Shown piece by piece: positions 54,792 through 64,000 of a stretch of DNA of 64,000 bases. Position 1 is the first letter of the stretch. The number at the start of each line of letters is the position of its first letter. Position numbers and translations under genes: made by a program. This DNA is from G965215055 sp965215055 (GTDB lineage Bacteria; Pseudomonadota; Gammaproteobacteria; UBA4575), in NCBI GenBank assembly GCA_965215055.1, contig OZ244046.1, positions 1,054,001 through 1,118,000 on the forward strand. The letters are read 5' to 3'. The notes under the pieces were generated by a model. The model did not search any database. It was not told the DNA's origin and was given only the letters and a program-made list of their open reading frames with translations.

Positions 54792-54905
54792 ATATTTTCC
54801 CCAGTGTGCAGCACCCTCAGCGAGGGGTCCAGTTTAAGCATTCTCGCAAAATCCGGTGGTCAACTTGCCACAAGTTTGACCGGTTTGCACTTTATTCTCG
54901 CACCT

Positions 54906-55865
54906 TCAATATTTTTCTGCCTCTTGCGTACTTTCAAAGCGCTGGCCGTGCACGTTGTGCGCGTTGATGAAGTCTTGCGCGGTGACGGCTTTCCTGCCGG
55001 ATAGCTGCAATAACTCCAGGCGCAACACGCCTTTACCGGTAGCAACGTCAATCCCTTCCTTGCCTGCCGCAATTATGGTGCCGGGTGCCTGCGGGCCTGG
55101 GCCGTTATGCAGTACGGCTTGCCAGATTCGCAAACGCTGGCCGTTCAAGTGTGTATGGGCTACGGGCCAGGGATTGAAGGCGCGAATTTTTCGTTCTATC
55201 TCCAGTGCGCTTTCATGCCAATCAATTTTGGCGTCCTGTTTTGCCAGTTTTTTCGCACAGGTGACACGGTCGGCGTCTTGAGGTGCAGGGGTAAACCGGT
55301 TACTTTGCAGGTCGTCCATCACGTCGGCAATGGCTTGTGCCGACAGGTGCGCGAGGCGGTCGTGCAGACTCGCGGCGGTATCAGTGGCATGAATGGTACA
55401 CGCCAGTTGATGCAGTATGGGCCCGGCGTCAAGTTCGCTGACCATTTGCATGATGGTAATGCCGGTCTGCCGGTCGCCAGCCAGTATCGCGTGCTGGACG
55501 GGGGCTGCGCCGCGCCACCTCGGCAGCAGGGAGGCATGGACGTTGACGCAGCCCAGTCGCGGTGCCGCCAGCACTTCAGCAGGCAGCAGTATTCCGTAAG
55601 CGCTCACGAGCATGACGTCGGCAGCCAGTTTTTTCAGATGATCACACTCGTCTTCACCAAGGCGCACGGGTTGATAAAGTGGAATATCAGCCCGCTGGGC
55701 AATCTCTTTTACCGGGCTCGGCCGTAGTTTCTGCCCGCGTCCCGCCGGTCGGTCCGGCCGGGTGTATACCGCGATAACCTGGTGTGAGCTTGCCAGCAGT
55801 GCTTGCAATGAAGCCGCCGCAAACCCGGGCGTGCCGGCAAAGATGATTTTAAGTCCCCCGGACAT
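54906..55865 (-). CDS. fmt: methionyl-tRNA formyltransferase
   Basis: The 319-residue protein has the formyltransferase core IIFAGTPGFAA, RPDRPAGRGQKLRPSPVK, and the catalytic region NVHASLLPRWRGAAPVQHAI, followed by the C-terminal tRNA-binding domain. It formylates initiator Met-tRNA with formyl-THF. The ATG at 55865 is chosen over one five codons upstream because it puts MSGGLKIIFAG at the start. It is coupled with def. Confidence 0.96.
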   Translation of the reverse strand: MSGGLKIIFAGTPGFAAASLQALLASSHQVIAVYTRPDRPAGRGQKLRPSPVKEIAQRADIPLYQPVRLGEDECDHLKKLAADVMLVSAYGILLPAEVLAAPRLGCVNVHASLLPRWRGAAPVQHAILAGDRQTGITIMQMVSELDAGPILHQLACTIHATDTAASLHDRLAHLSAQAIADVMDDLQSNRFTPAPQDADRVTCAKKLAKQDAKIDWHESALEIERKIRAFNPWPVAHTHLNGQRLRIWQAVLHNGPGPQAPGTIIAAGKEGIDVATGKGVLRLELLQLSGRKAVTAQDFINAHNVHGQRFESTQEAEKY

Positions 55866-55896
55866 GGTGCGGTCCGCCAAGGATTTGTGGTGCGCC

Positions 55897-56433
55897 TCAG
55901 ATCACGTGGGCGCGTTGAGGCGAGGAGTCGTCTTTGCCGCCTTTCTGATGCTTGAGCAGTTTTTTCTTGATGCGCTGACGCTTGAGAGGAGACAGGTAGT
56001 CCACGAACAGCTTGCCGTCCAGGTGGTCCATCTCGTGCTGCACGCAAACTGCAAGCAGGCCGTCCGCTTCATGGATAACCCGTTTGCCGTGTTGATCCAG
56101 GGCCTCCACGGTAATTTTTTCGGCGCGTGATACGTTCTCGAATACCCCGGGGACGGATAAGCAGCCTTCCTGCATTTCTTCTTCTCCCTGGCTGGCAACA
56201 ATTTTCGGGTTGATCAAACAAAGGGGGACGTTCCTGTCTTCCGAGACGTCTATCACGATGATTTGCCATTGCAGGTTTACTTGCGTAGCAGCCAGGCCTA
56301 TACCCTGGGCGGCGTACATGGTCTCGAACATGTCGGTTACCATGCCCTGCACCTGTTCGTCCACCCGTTCGATCGGCTGTGCCTTTTTGCGCAACCGGGG
56401 GTCGGGAAAATGTAAAATTTCGAGTAAGGCCAT
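55897..56433 (-). CDS. def: peptide deformylase
   Basis: The 178-residue metalloenzyme has motif 1 [10 protein letters not shown], motif 2 EGCLSVPG with the metal-binding Cys, and motif 3 [12 protein letters not shown] with two metal-binding His. It removes the formyl group from nascent proteins. The ATG at 56433 ([15 protein letters not shown]) is the standard start. It is divergent from dprA over 137 bases. Confidence 0.97.
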   Translation of the reverse strand: MALLEILHFPDPRLRKKAQPIERVDEQVQGMVTDMFETMYAAQGIGLAATQVNLQWQIIVIDVSEDRNVPLCLINPKIVASQGEEEMQEGCLSVPGVFENVSRAEKITVEALDQHGKRVIHEADGLLAVCVQHEMDHLDGKLFVDYLSPLKRQRIKKKLLKHQKGGKDDSSPQRAHVI

Positions 56434-56570
56434 TGCGTTGCAAAACAAGTAGTATGTTTACCTGGATATCATACCTTGACTCTGCATTTAGAACATAGCA
56501 ATGTCAACAGAGCCCGGTAAACTGTTTACAGTTACATGTCATTACAACTGCAAGAAAATCATAACAGCTT

Positions 56571-57683
56571 ATGCCTCAAACAGAGGATTGGTTAGCACTT
56601 GCCCACGTTGATCAGCTTGGAACGGCAACGTTTCACAAGCTGCTGCGCAGGTTTGCATCTCCCGATGCCATCTTGCAGGCCAAGCGTGGTGAGCTGCAAA
56701 CGCTTGGTATTCCAAAACGGGTTATAAACGGAATCCTGGCACCCGATGAAACGGCTATCAGGCGTGACGTTGAATGGTTGCAGGATGATTCGCATCATCT
56801 CGTTACCATAGGGGACGCAGACTACCCGGCATTATTAAAGCAGCTTCCCGATCCACCCGTGGTGCTGTACGCCACGGGCAGGAAACAGTTGTTGTCGGAA
56901 CCGCAGCTTGCAATTGTCGGCAGCCGCAATGCCAGCTACCAGGGCAAGGAGATTGCGCAATCGTTCGCACGAAGTCTTGCGCAGGCCGGCCTGGTAATCA
57001 CCAGTGGCCTGGCAAGCGGTATAGATGGCGCGGCACATCGCGGTGCATTGCAGGCGCAGATCGGCGCGACTATTGCCGTTACCGGATGCGGGCTTGATCA
57101 CGTCTATCCCAGCAGCCATCGCAAACTGGCTGAACAGATCGCGCAACAGGGTGCGATTATTTCGGAGTTTCCCATCGGGACGCTGCCCAAGCCCGGACAT
57201 TTCCCGCGACGTAACCGTATCATCAGCGGGTTAAGCCTCGGGGTGCTGGTGGTAGAGGCTTCGATAAAAAGCGGTTCGCTGATCACCGCGCGCCTGGCAG
57301 GTGAGCAGGGGCGCGAGGTGTTTGCAGTCCCCGGCTCCATCCGCAGTCCCCTGTCAAAGGGCTGTCACGCCTTGATCCGCGACGGTGCCAGGCTGGTGGA
57401 GACGATGGCTGATATTCTACAGGAGTTGAAAAACCACGTGCCCGACGAAACAAAGACGATAGAGGAGGCTCCACGTTCCGCGCCCCGCCCTTCCCCCGCG
57501 CAGGACCCGGACCATGAGAAAGTTCTTGACAGCATGGGACATGAACCCATAAGTATTGATAACCTGGTCGACCATAGCGGCCTGGAGGCAAGCGCGGTAT
57601 CGTCTATCCTGTTGATCCTGGAACTTAACGGACAAGTCTCTCATAATGGTAACGGTGTGTACGTGCGCACCCATCACTCCTGA
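56571..57683 (+). CDS. dprA: DNA processing protein DprA (Smf)
   Basis: The 370-residue protein has an N-terminal SAM-like helical domain, the extended Rossmann DNA-binding core (AIVGSRNASYQGKEIA, TSGLASGIDGAAHRGAL, PRRNRIISGLS) and a C-terminal winged helix (SIDNLVDHSGLEASAVSSIL). DprA loads RecA on incoming single-stranded DNA in transformation. It leads the rightward run to topA. The gammaproteobacterial smg gene often found after dprA is absent. Confidence 0.94.
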   Translation: MPQTEDWLALAHVDQLGTATFHKLLRRFASPDAILQAKRGELQTLGIPKRVINGILAPDETAIRRDVEWLQDDSHHLVTIGDADYPALLKQLPDPPVVLYATGRKQLLSEPQLAIVGSRNASYQGKEIAQSFARSLAQAGLVITSGLASGIDGAAHRGALQAQIGATIAVTGCGLDHVYPSSHRKLAEQIAQQGAIISEFPIGTLPKPGHFPRRNRIISGLSLGVLVVEASIKSGSLITARLAGEQGREVFAVPGSIRSPLSKGCHALIRDGARLVETMADILQELKNHVPDETKTIEEAPRSAPRPSPAQDPDHEKVLDSMGHEPISIDNLVDHSGLEASAVSSILLILELNGQVSHNGNGVYVRTHHS

Positions 57684-57701
57684 ATCACAAGCCAAGCCCG
57701 A

Positions 57702-60029
57702 ATGAGTAAAAACCTGGTTATCGTGGAATCACCGGCCAAGGCCAGGACGATCGAGAAGTATCTCGGCAAGGATTTCGGCGTACTTGCCTCTTACGGACAC
57801 GTGCGTGACCTGATTCCCAAGGAAGGTGCCGTGAACCCGGATAAAGATTTCGCAATGAAGTACGAGGTCATCAAAAAAAATGAAAAACACGTTACCGCCA
57901 TCTCAAAGGCATTGAAAAAATCTGCGGCACTCTATCTTGCCACTGACCCTGACCGCGAGGGCGAAGCCATTTCCTGGCATCTTTGTGAGTTGCTCGATGA
58001 ACGCGGTCTTTTGAATGACAAGGCCGTGCATCGCGTGGTATTTCACGAAATTACCAAGCGCGCGGTTACCGACGCGATAGAGCATCCAGGCGAGCTTTCC
58101 AGCAACCTGGTCAACGCGCAGCAGGCACGGCGCGCAATGGATTATCTCGTAGGCTTCAACCTGTCGCCGTTGCTGTGGAAGAAAATCAAGGCGGGGCTTT
58201 CTGCCGGACGAGTGCAAAGCCCTGCCTTGCGCTTACTGTGTGAGCGCGAAAAGGAGATCGAGGAGTTCGTGCCGCAGGAATACTGGAGTATCAAGGCGGA
58301 TTGTGAAAAAGATGAACAGGAGTTTTCTGCAAAGCTGCACGTGTACCAGGGCAAAAAGCTCGAACAATTCGATATCAATAACGAGCAGGACGCACTGGCC
58401 GCCAGGGAACTGCTTGAACAGTTTGCACGCGGCAGGCTTGTCGTCACGGGGGTAGATAAAAAGGAACGAAAACGTAATCCCGCTCCCCCTTTTATCACTT
58501 CAACCCTGCAACAGGAGGCGGCGCACAAGCTGCGCTTTCCCACCCGGCACACGATGCGCGTGGCACAACAATTGTACGAGGGGGTTACCCTGGGCAGTAG
58601 CACGACGGGGCTGATCACTTACATGCGTACCGACTCGGTAACGCTGTCGCAAGAGGCATTGCGTGAATTGCGCGGGTTCATTGCACGGAAATACGGCAAG
58701 GACAGCCTGCCGGGCAAGGCGCGCATTTTCAAAACCAGGTCAAAAAATGCACAAGAGGCGCACGAGGCGATTCGTCCCACTTCGGTTGCACGCACTCCTG
58801 GCGAGGTCAAGGATTTTCTGAGTGCGGACCAGTACAAGCTCTATAACCTGGTCTGGAAACGCGCCGTGGCAAGCCAGATGATTCACGCTACCCTGGACCT
58901 GGTCGCAGTAGAGTTTGCCTGTGGCGAAGGTAACGTCTTGCGTGCCACCGGTTCATCAGTAAGGAATCCCGGTTTCATGCAGGTCTACCAGGAGGAACAG
59001 GGTAACAGGGAAGAAGGCGGTGAGCGGATGCTGCCCGGGCTGGAGGTCGGTGAAGAGGTTGCATTGAAGGAGATCAGCGCCAACCAGCATTTCACTGAAC
59101 CACCACCAAGATTTACAGAGGCAAGCCTGGTGAAGACCCTGGAAGAGTACGGTATCGGCCGCCCTTCCACGTATGCCAGCATTATCGCAACGTTGCAAAA
59201 TCGTGAGTACGCCGAGCTCGAGAGCCGGAAATTTATCCCCACGGACATGGGCAGGCTGGTAAATGATTTTCTTACCCGGCATTTTACCCAGTACGTCGAC
59301 TATGATTTCACCGCACGACTTGAGGATGACCTGGATGAAATCTCACGCGGTGAGAAGGAGTGGGTCCCGGTCTTGCATACCTTTTGGAAGTCGTTCAGTA
59401 CCCTGGTCATCGATAAGGAAAAGACGGTAGCGCGTGATGAAGCCGCGCAGGCACGCAAACTTGGAACGGACCCGGAGTCAGGCAAGCCGGTCAGCGTGCG
59501 CATGGGGCGCTATGGGCCGTTCGTGCAGATCGGCAGCAAGGATGACGAGGAAAAACCCAGGTTCGCAAGCCTGCGTTCCGGCCAAAAAACAGGGGAGATC
59601 ACCCTCGAAGAGGCGCTGGAACTGTTCAAGCTGCCGCGCGCACTGGGTGAAACTCCGGAAGGTGAGCCGGTGCAGGCGAGCATCGGGCGGTTCGGCCCGT
59701 ACGTAAAGTACGGTAGCAAGTACGTCTCGATCAAGAATGATGATCCCCATACCATTACGCTGGAACGCGCACTGGAGGTAATCTCGGAGAAAAAAATTGC
59801 CGATGCCAACAGGGTAATCAAGGATTTTGAGGAGCAGAACATACGCATATTGAAAGGTCGCTACGGGCCTTACGTTACCAACGGTAGTAAAAACGTAAAA
59901 ATCCCCAAGGAACAGGAGCCTTCGGCATTAACGCTGGAGGATTGCGAAAAAATGATTGCCAATGCGCCGAAAAAGGCTCGGCGAAAAGGCAAAAAAGCTG
60001 CGGCAAGCAAGCGCAATGCAACCAGGTAG
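57702..60029 (+). CDS. topA: DNA topoisomerase I
   Basis: The 775-residue protein has the Toprim domain (VESPAKARTIEKYLG, ATDPDREGEAIS), the type IA core with catalytic Tyr307 in TYMRTDSV, and RPSTYASII. The C-terminal end has three Toprim_Crpt-type repeats (GRYGPFVQIG, GRFGPYVKYG, GRYGPYVTNG) and a basic Lys/Ala tail instead of the zinc ribbons of E. coli TopA. It relaxes negative supercoils. It starts 18 bases after dprA. Confidence 0.96.
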   Translation: MSKNLVIVESPAKARTIEKYLGKDFGVLASYGHVRDLIPKEGAVNPDKDFAMKYEVIKKNEKHVTAISKALKKSAALYLATDPDREGEAISWHLCELLDERGLLNDKAVHRVVFHEITKRAVTDAIEHPGELSSNLVNAQQARRAMDYLVGFNLSPLLWKKIKAGLSAGRVQSPALRLLCEREKEIEEFVPQEYWSIKADCEKDEQEFSAKLHVYQGKKLEQFDINNEQDALAARELLEQFARGRLVVTGVDKKERKRNPAPPFITSTLQQEAAHKLRFPTRHTMRVAQQLYEGVTLGSSTTGLITYMRTDSVTLSQEALRELRGFIARKYGKDSLPGKARIFKTRSKNAQEAHEAIRPTSVARTPGEVKDFLSADQYKLYNLVWKRAVASQMIHATLDLVAVEFACGEGNVLRATGSSVRNPGFMQVYQEEQGNREEGGERMLPGLEVGEEVALKEISANQHFTEPPPRFTEASLVKTLEEYGIGRPSTYASIIATLQNREYAELESRKFIPTDMGRLVNDFLTRHFTQYVDYDFTARLEDDLDEISRGEKEWVPVLHTFWKSFSTLVIDKEKTVARDEAAQARKLGTDPESGKPVSVRMGRYGPFVQIGSKDDEEKPRFASLRSGQKTGEITLEEALELFKLPRALGETPEGEPVQASIGRFGPYVKYGSKYVSIKNDDPHTITLERALEVISEKKIADANRVIKDFEEQNIRILKGRYGPYVTNGSKNVKIPKEQEPSALTLEDCEKMIANAPKKARRKGKKAAASKRNATR

Positions 60030-60047
60030 AGACCTCTCGTTCATCCC

Positions 60048-60596
60048 GTGTCGGCAAACCAGATCCACCAGGCTGTAACGATCATCCGGCAGGGCGGGGT
60101 AATCGCCTATTCAACGGATACGGTGCTGGGGCTGGGCTGCGATCCCGGTAACCGGGCCGCGGTCGAGCGCGTCTTGTGGTTGAAACGGCGCAGCGTGGAG
60201 AAAGGATTGATAGTATTAACGGCAGATCTGGACGTCCTGAAAGAGTTTTCACGGCCCCTGTCGGAGGCACAAACAGCAAAGGTCTCATCGGTTTCTGCTG
60301 AAAAACCGATAACCTGGCTGTTGCCTGCAAGCCGTTCAACGCCTGCCTGGATCACGGGAAGGCATGATTACGTGGCGATACGACTCACCCGGCACCCTTT
60401 TGCAGGTGAATTATGTAAATCGAGCGGTGCGATCGTGTCTACCAGTGCGAATTTTTCAGATTATCCCGTTGTCGAGGAGGAACGGCACCTGAGAAGCTGG
60501 TTTGGCCCACACCTGGATTACGTAATCACGGGTGCTCCCGGTACGGGTGTGCCAAGTGAAATTCGCAATCTTATCAGCGGGGAAGTGCTGCGCTAA
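60048..60596 (+). CDS. tsaC: L-threonylcarbamoyladenylate synthase TsaC
   Basis: The 182-residue YrdC-fold protein has GGVIAYSTDTVLGLGCDP, RRSVEKGLIVL with the nucleotide-binding Lys/Arg, and STSANFSDYP. It makes threonylcarbamoyl-AMP for tRNA t6A37. The start is GTG at 60048. Short length without a C-terminal Sua5 domain supports TsaC. It is cotranscribed with topA and hemF. Confidence 0.95.
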   Translation: MSANQIHQAVTIIRQGGVIAYSTDTVLGLGCDPGNRAAVERVLWLKRRSVEKGLIVLTADLDVLKEFSRPLSEAQTAKVSSVSAEKPITWLLPASRSTPAWITGRHDYVAIRLTRHPFAGELCKSSGAIVSTSANFSDYPVVEEERHLRSWFGPHLDYVITGAPGTGVPSEIRNLISGEVLR

Positions 60597-60608
60597 AAGC
60601 CGAACGTA

Positions 60609-61517
60609 ATGACTATGACACCGGACATCGATATCGTGCTGGATTACCTGCATACCCTGCAAAACCGGCTGTGTGAGTCGCTGGAAGAGGTGGACGGCAC
60701 TGCCAGGTTCGGTGAAGATGCCTGGCAGCATCCGGACGGGGGCGGCGGTAAAACCCGTATCCTTCGGGACGGTGCGGTGTTCGAGCAGGCTGGAGTAGGA
60801 TTTTCTCACGTCCACGGCGACCGGTTGCCGCCTGCGGCGGTCCATCAACGCCAGGAGCTGGCAGGCCGTAATTTCCAGGCGACGGGGGTATCGGTTGTCA
60901 TTCATCCCCGCAATCCGTACGTGCCTGCCGCTCATTGCAACGTGCGCTTTTTCATTACTGAAAACGAGCCGAAGGTATGGTGGTTTGGTGGCGGATTCGA
61001 CCTTACCCCGTATTATGGATTCAAGGAAGATGCCGTGTCCTGGCATCAAACTGCCAAGCGGGCCTGTGACGCCGTTGACAGCAAGCTGTATCCGAAATTC
61101 AAGCAGTGGTGTGACGAGTATTTTTTCATCAAGCATCGCAACGAGGCACGCGGTATCGGAGGGCTGTTTTTTGACGATTACAACGCCAATGGCTTTGCAG
61201 CGAGTTTCAAGCTGCTTAAAAGCGTCGGTGATCATTTCCTGCAGGCTTACCTGCCGATCGTGAAACGACGCAAGGGGCACGCCTTCGGTGAACGTGAACG
61301 CAGTTTTCAGCTGTACCGCCGCGGGCGCTACGTGGAATTCAACCTCGTTTATGACCGCGGCACGCTGTTTGGCTTACAGTCAGGAGGGCGGGTTGAGTCG
61401 ATCCTGATGTCGCTGCCACCAAAGGTTCGCTGGCAATACGCCTGGCAGCCCGAAGCAGGAAGTGCCGAAGAGAAGTTGTATAAAGAATACCTGCCTGCCC
61501 GCGACTGGCTGGCCTGA
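60609..61517 (+). CDS. hemF: oxygen-dependent coproporphyrinogen III oxidase
   Basis: The 302-residue protein has the HemF block [17 protein letters not shown] with the metal-binding His, [24 protein letters not shown] and the C-terminal [13 protein letters not shown]. It decarboxylates coproporphyrinogen III with oxygen during heme synthesis, so the cell can live with O2. It starts 12 bases after tsaC. Confidence 0.96.
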   Translation: MTMTPDIDIVLDYLHTLQNRLCESLEEVDGTARFGEDAWQHPDGGGGKTRILRDGAVFEQAGVGFSHVHGDRLPPAAVHQRQELAGRNFQATGVSVVIHPRNPYVPAAHCNVRFFITENEPKVWWFGGGFDLTPYYGFKEDAVSWHQTAKRACDAVDSKLYPKFKQWCDEYFFIKHRNEARGIGGLFFDDYNANGFAASFKLLKSVGDHFLQAYLPIVKRRKGHAFGERERSFQLYRRGRYVEFNLVYDRGTLFGLQSGGRVESILMSLPPKVRWQYAWQPEAGSAEEKLYKEYLPARDWLA

Positions 61518-61553
61518 GCACGTGATGGCCACATGGATACCGTCCCGCATTTT

Positions 61554-61583
61554 TTGCAAAAGACTTTTGCAATCCTCTACAAT
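61554..61583 (+). promoter_or_regulatory. putative promoter of hemB
   Basis: TTGCAA (61554-61559) and TACAAT (61578-61583) are 18 bases apart in the 194-base gap between hemF and hemB. The remaining leader of about 120 bases contains no longer frame. Confidence 0.35.
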
Positions 61584-61654
61584 GCCCATGGCCCGTGACA
61601 AAACCGAGTAGCTCGAATCATGGAACATCTCGCTATATGCAGCGGTCGCTGTAA

Positions 61655-62710
<1,056 letters not shown>

Positions 62711-62716
62711 ACGTCG

Positions 62717-63568
62717 ATGCAACGGGGCGCTGCACATAATACGCCGGATCGATACGCGGTCATTGGCAATCCTGTCGCGCATAGCAGGTCGCCGGAAATT
62801 CACTCGTTGTTCGCCGAACAAACCGGTGAAAATATCAGTTATGAAAAAATCTCGGCCGGGAAACACGATTTTGTGCGTGCCGCCAAAGATTTTTTCAGCG
62901 CTGGTGGCAAGGGTTTGAATGTAACACTGCCGTTCAAAACCGATGCCTGTACGTTCGTCGACCAGTTGACCGACCTTGCAAAAAACGCCGGCGCGGTAAA
63001 TACAATTATTCGCCAGGATGACGGCGGTTATCTCGGTGCCAATACCGATGGTACCGGTTTGCTGCGAGACCTGAAAAAGACCTTGCGCCTGCAGTTGTCA
63101 GGTAAAAAAATCCTGGTTATCGGTGCAGGCGGGGCGGTACAGGGAATTATCGAGCCACTGCTTGGCGAAGATCCCGCGGAACTGCTGATTGCCAACCGCA
63201 CGCTGGCCAAGGCGGTTGAAATTGCAGGCAGGTTCCAGGCGATGGGTGAAGTACAAGGCTGCCACCTGCACCGCATACCTGCCAGGCATTATGATTTGAT
63301 TATTCACGCCACGTCCGCGGCCCTGCAGGACCATGAGCTGAAGTTGCCGGGTGAAATTGTTGGCCCGCGAACCTATTGCTATGACCTCTTGTACGGTAAC
63401 AGCGATACCTCTTTCATGCGATGGGGAAAACGCCATGGTGCCATGGGTGTTGTCGACGGGTTCGGCATGTTGCTGGAACAGGCGGCGGAATCATTTTACC
63501 TGTGGCGAGATAAACGACCAGATACTGCCATGGCATACCGGTATTTACGCCCGCAAACCACGGCGTAA
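62717..63568 (+). CDS. aroE: shikimate dehydrogenase
   Basis: The 283-residue protein has [18 protein letters not shown], the catalytic Lys in [22 protein letters not shown], and the NADP motif [12 protein letters not shown]. It reduces 3-dehydroshikimate. It starts six bases after the hemB stop at ATG 62717; the first ~10 residues are poorly conserved. Confidence 0.96.
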   Translation: MQRGAAHNTPDRYAVIGNPVAHSRSPEIHSLFAEQTGENISYEKISAGKHDFVRAAKDFFSAGGKGLNVTLPFKTDACTFVDQLTDLAKNAGAVNTIIRQDDGGYLGANTDGTGLLRDLKKTLRLQLSGKKILVIGAGGAVQGIIEPLLGEDPAELLIANRTLAKAVEIAGRFQAMGEVQGCHLHRIPARHYDLIIHATSAALQDHELKLPGEIVGPRTYCYDLLYGNSDTSFMRWGKRHGAMGVVDGFGMLLEQAAESFYLWRDKRPDTAMAYRYLRPQTTA

Positions 63569-63590
63569 CCCGCCCGGGCAGCGAGTGAAC

Positions 63591-64000
63591 GTGAGTCGAC
63601 TGGTTGCATACGCAAGGCTGATACGCCTGGATAAACCGGTAGGCATTTTCCTGTTGCTGTGGCCAGCCTTGTGGGCACTTTTTATCGCGGCAGACGGTGT
63701 TCCTGACGTGCGGTTGCTGGTGGTATTCATTGCCGGTGTAATCCTGATGCGCTCGGCAGGCTGTGCCATTAACGATTACGCGGACCGTAATATCGACCCG
63801 TTTGTAGAGCGTACCCGGCAACGGCCCGTTGCCAGCGGTGCTATCCAGCCCGTCGAGGCACTGGTGGTATTTGCAACACTGGCAGGGGTTGCCTTTGTGC
63901 TGGCGGTCGCTTTTCTAAACCTCCTGACACTGTATTTCTCTGTACCTGCCATCCTGCTTGCGGCAAGCTATCCCTTTATGAAGCGGGTGCATTTCTTCCC
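63591..64000 (+). CDS. ubiA: 4-hydroxybenzoate octaprenyltransferase (partial)
   Basis: The frame runs off the window end. It shows the UbiA N-terminus [20 protein letters not shown] and the first Asp-rich substrate motif [21 protein letters not shown], with the next two helices. It prenylates 4-hydroxybenzoate in ubiquinone synthesis. The start is GTG 63591, or GTG 63585 two codons upstream. It is probably cotranscribed with aroE. Confidence 0.9.
   Translation, partial: MSRLVAYARLIRLDKPVGIFLLLWPALWALFIAADGVPDVRLLVVFIAGVILMRSAGCAINDYADRNIDPFVERTRQRPVASGAIQPVEALVVFATLAGVAFVLAVAFLNLLTLYFSVPAILLAASYPFMKRVHFF

Overview
The window reads as a chromosome segment of a gammaproteobacterium. The core gene orders all fit that class: hisBHAF-hisE-tatABC-gpmI, fmt-def / dprA-topA-tsaC-hemF-hemB-aroE-ubiA, groES-groEL beside fxsA, cutA-dsbD-aroQ-accB-accC and trkH-trkA. 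The partial first gene is a NorD/CbbO-type VWA protein, which hints at an autotrophic or denitrifying relative (for example a sulfur oxidiser), but genus cannot be fixed from the sequence. No rRNA or tRNA gene, CRISPR array or transposase was recognised.

Layout. 1-5.8 kb: VWA protein end, UDG-like protein, two small conserved unknowns, Rieske ferredoxin plus Fpr, SixA, a sugar-phosphate isomerase and an FAH-family enzyme. 5.9-9.0 kb: a DedA-like membrane domain fused to a mercuric-reductase-like flavoprotein, followed by radical SAM ArsS, probably arsenic related. 9.0-12.0 kb: a MotA/MotB-like (ExbB/OmpA) pair and DjlA. 12.0-16.6 kb: a compact selenoneine-type locus, with a SenA (EgtB-like) gene divergent from a SenB (TIGR04348 glycosyltransferase) gene and a convergent flavoprotein-SelD fusion that would supply selenophosphate. 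It is followed by gshA and ampD. 19.0-26.4 kb: groESL with a perfect CIRCE operator and sigma70-like promoter, fxsA, cutA-dsbD, aroQ-accB-accC.

The region 26.4-42.3 kb is accessory and is the unusual part. It holds a two-gene module (DUF4143 AAA ATPase plus a 1339-residue STAND-like NTPase ending in a PD-(D/E)XK nuclease motif) bracketed by 132-bp direct repeats; decaying copies of a small coiled-coil membrane gene; an NYN-domain nuclease gene with two tandem GC-rich hairpins in its leader; two porin genes forming a 1.5-kb inverted repeat with mosaic divergence; a HEPN-like protein; an orphan P22-type phage coat protein with a long extra N-terminal region and a small partner gene; and a HipBA toxin-antitoxin pair. 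The same palindrome (half-site ATTGAGTAA) lies upstream of the ATPase, NYN and HEPN-like genes, suggesting common control of three putative nuclease/defence genes.

42.3-64 kb returns to housekeeping genes: a secreted unknown, gpmI, tatABC, his genes (hisI is absent from its usual place), dtd, pip, trkHA, a LysE-type exporter and a small lipoprotein where rsmB is often found, fmt-def, then the rightward run dprA to ubiA, which is cut by the window edge. Functional statements are sequence-reading calls from recognisable motifs; no database search was run.
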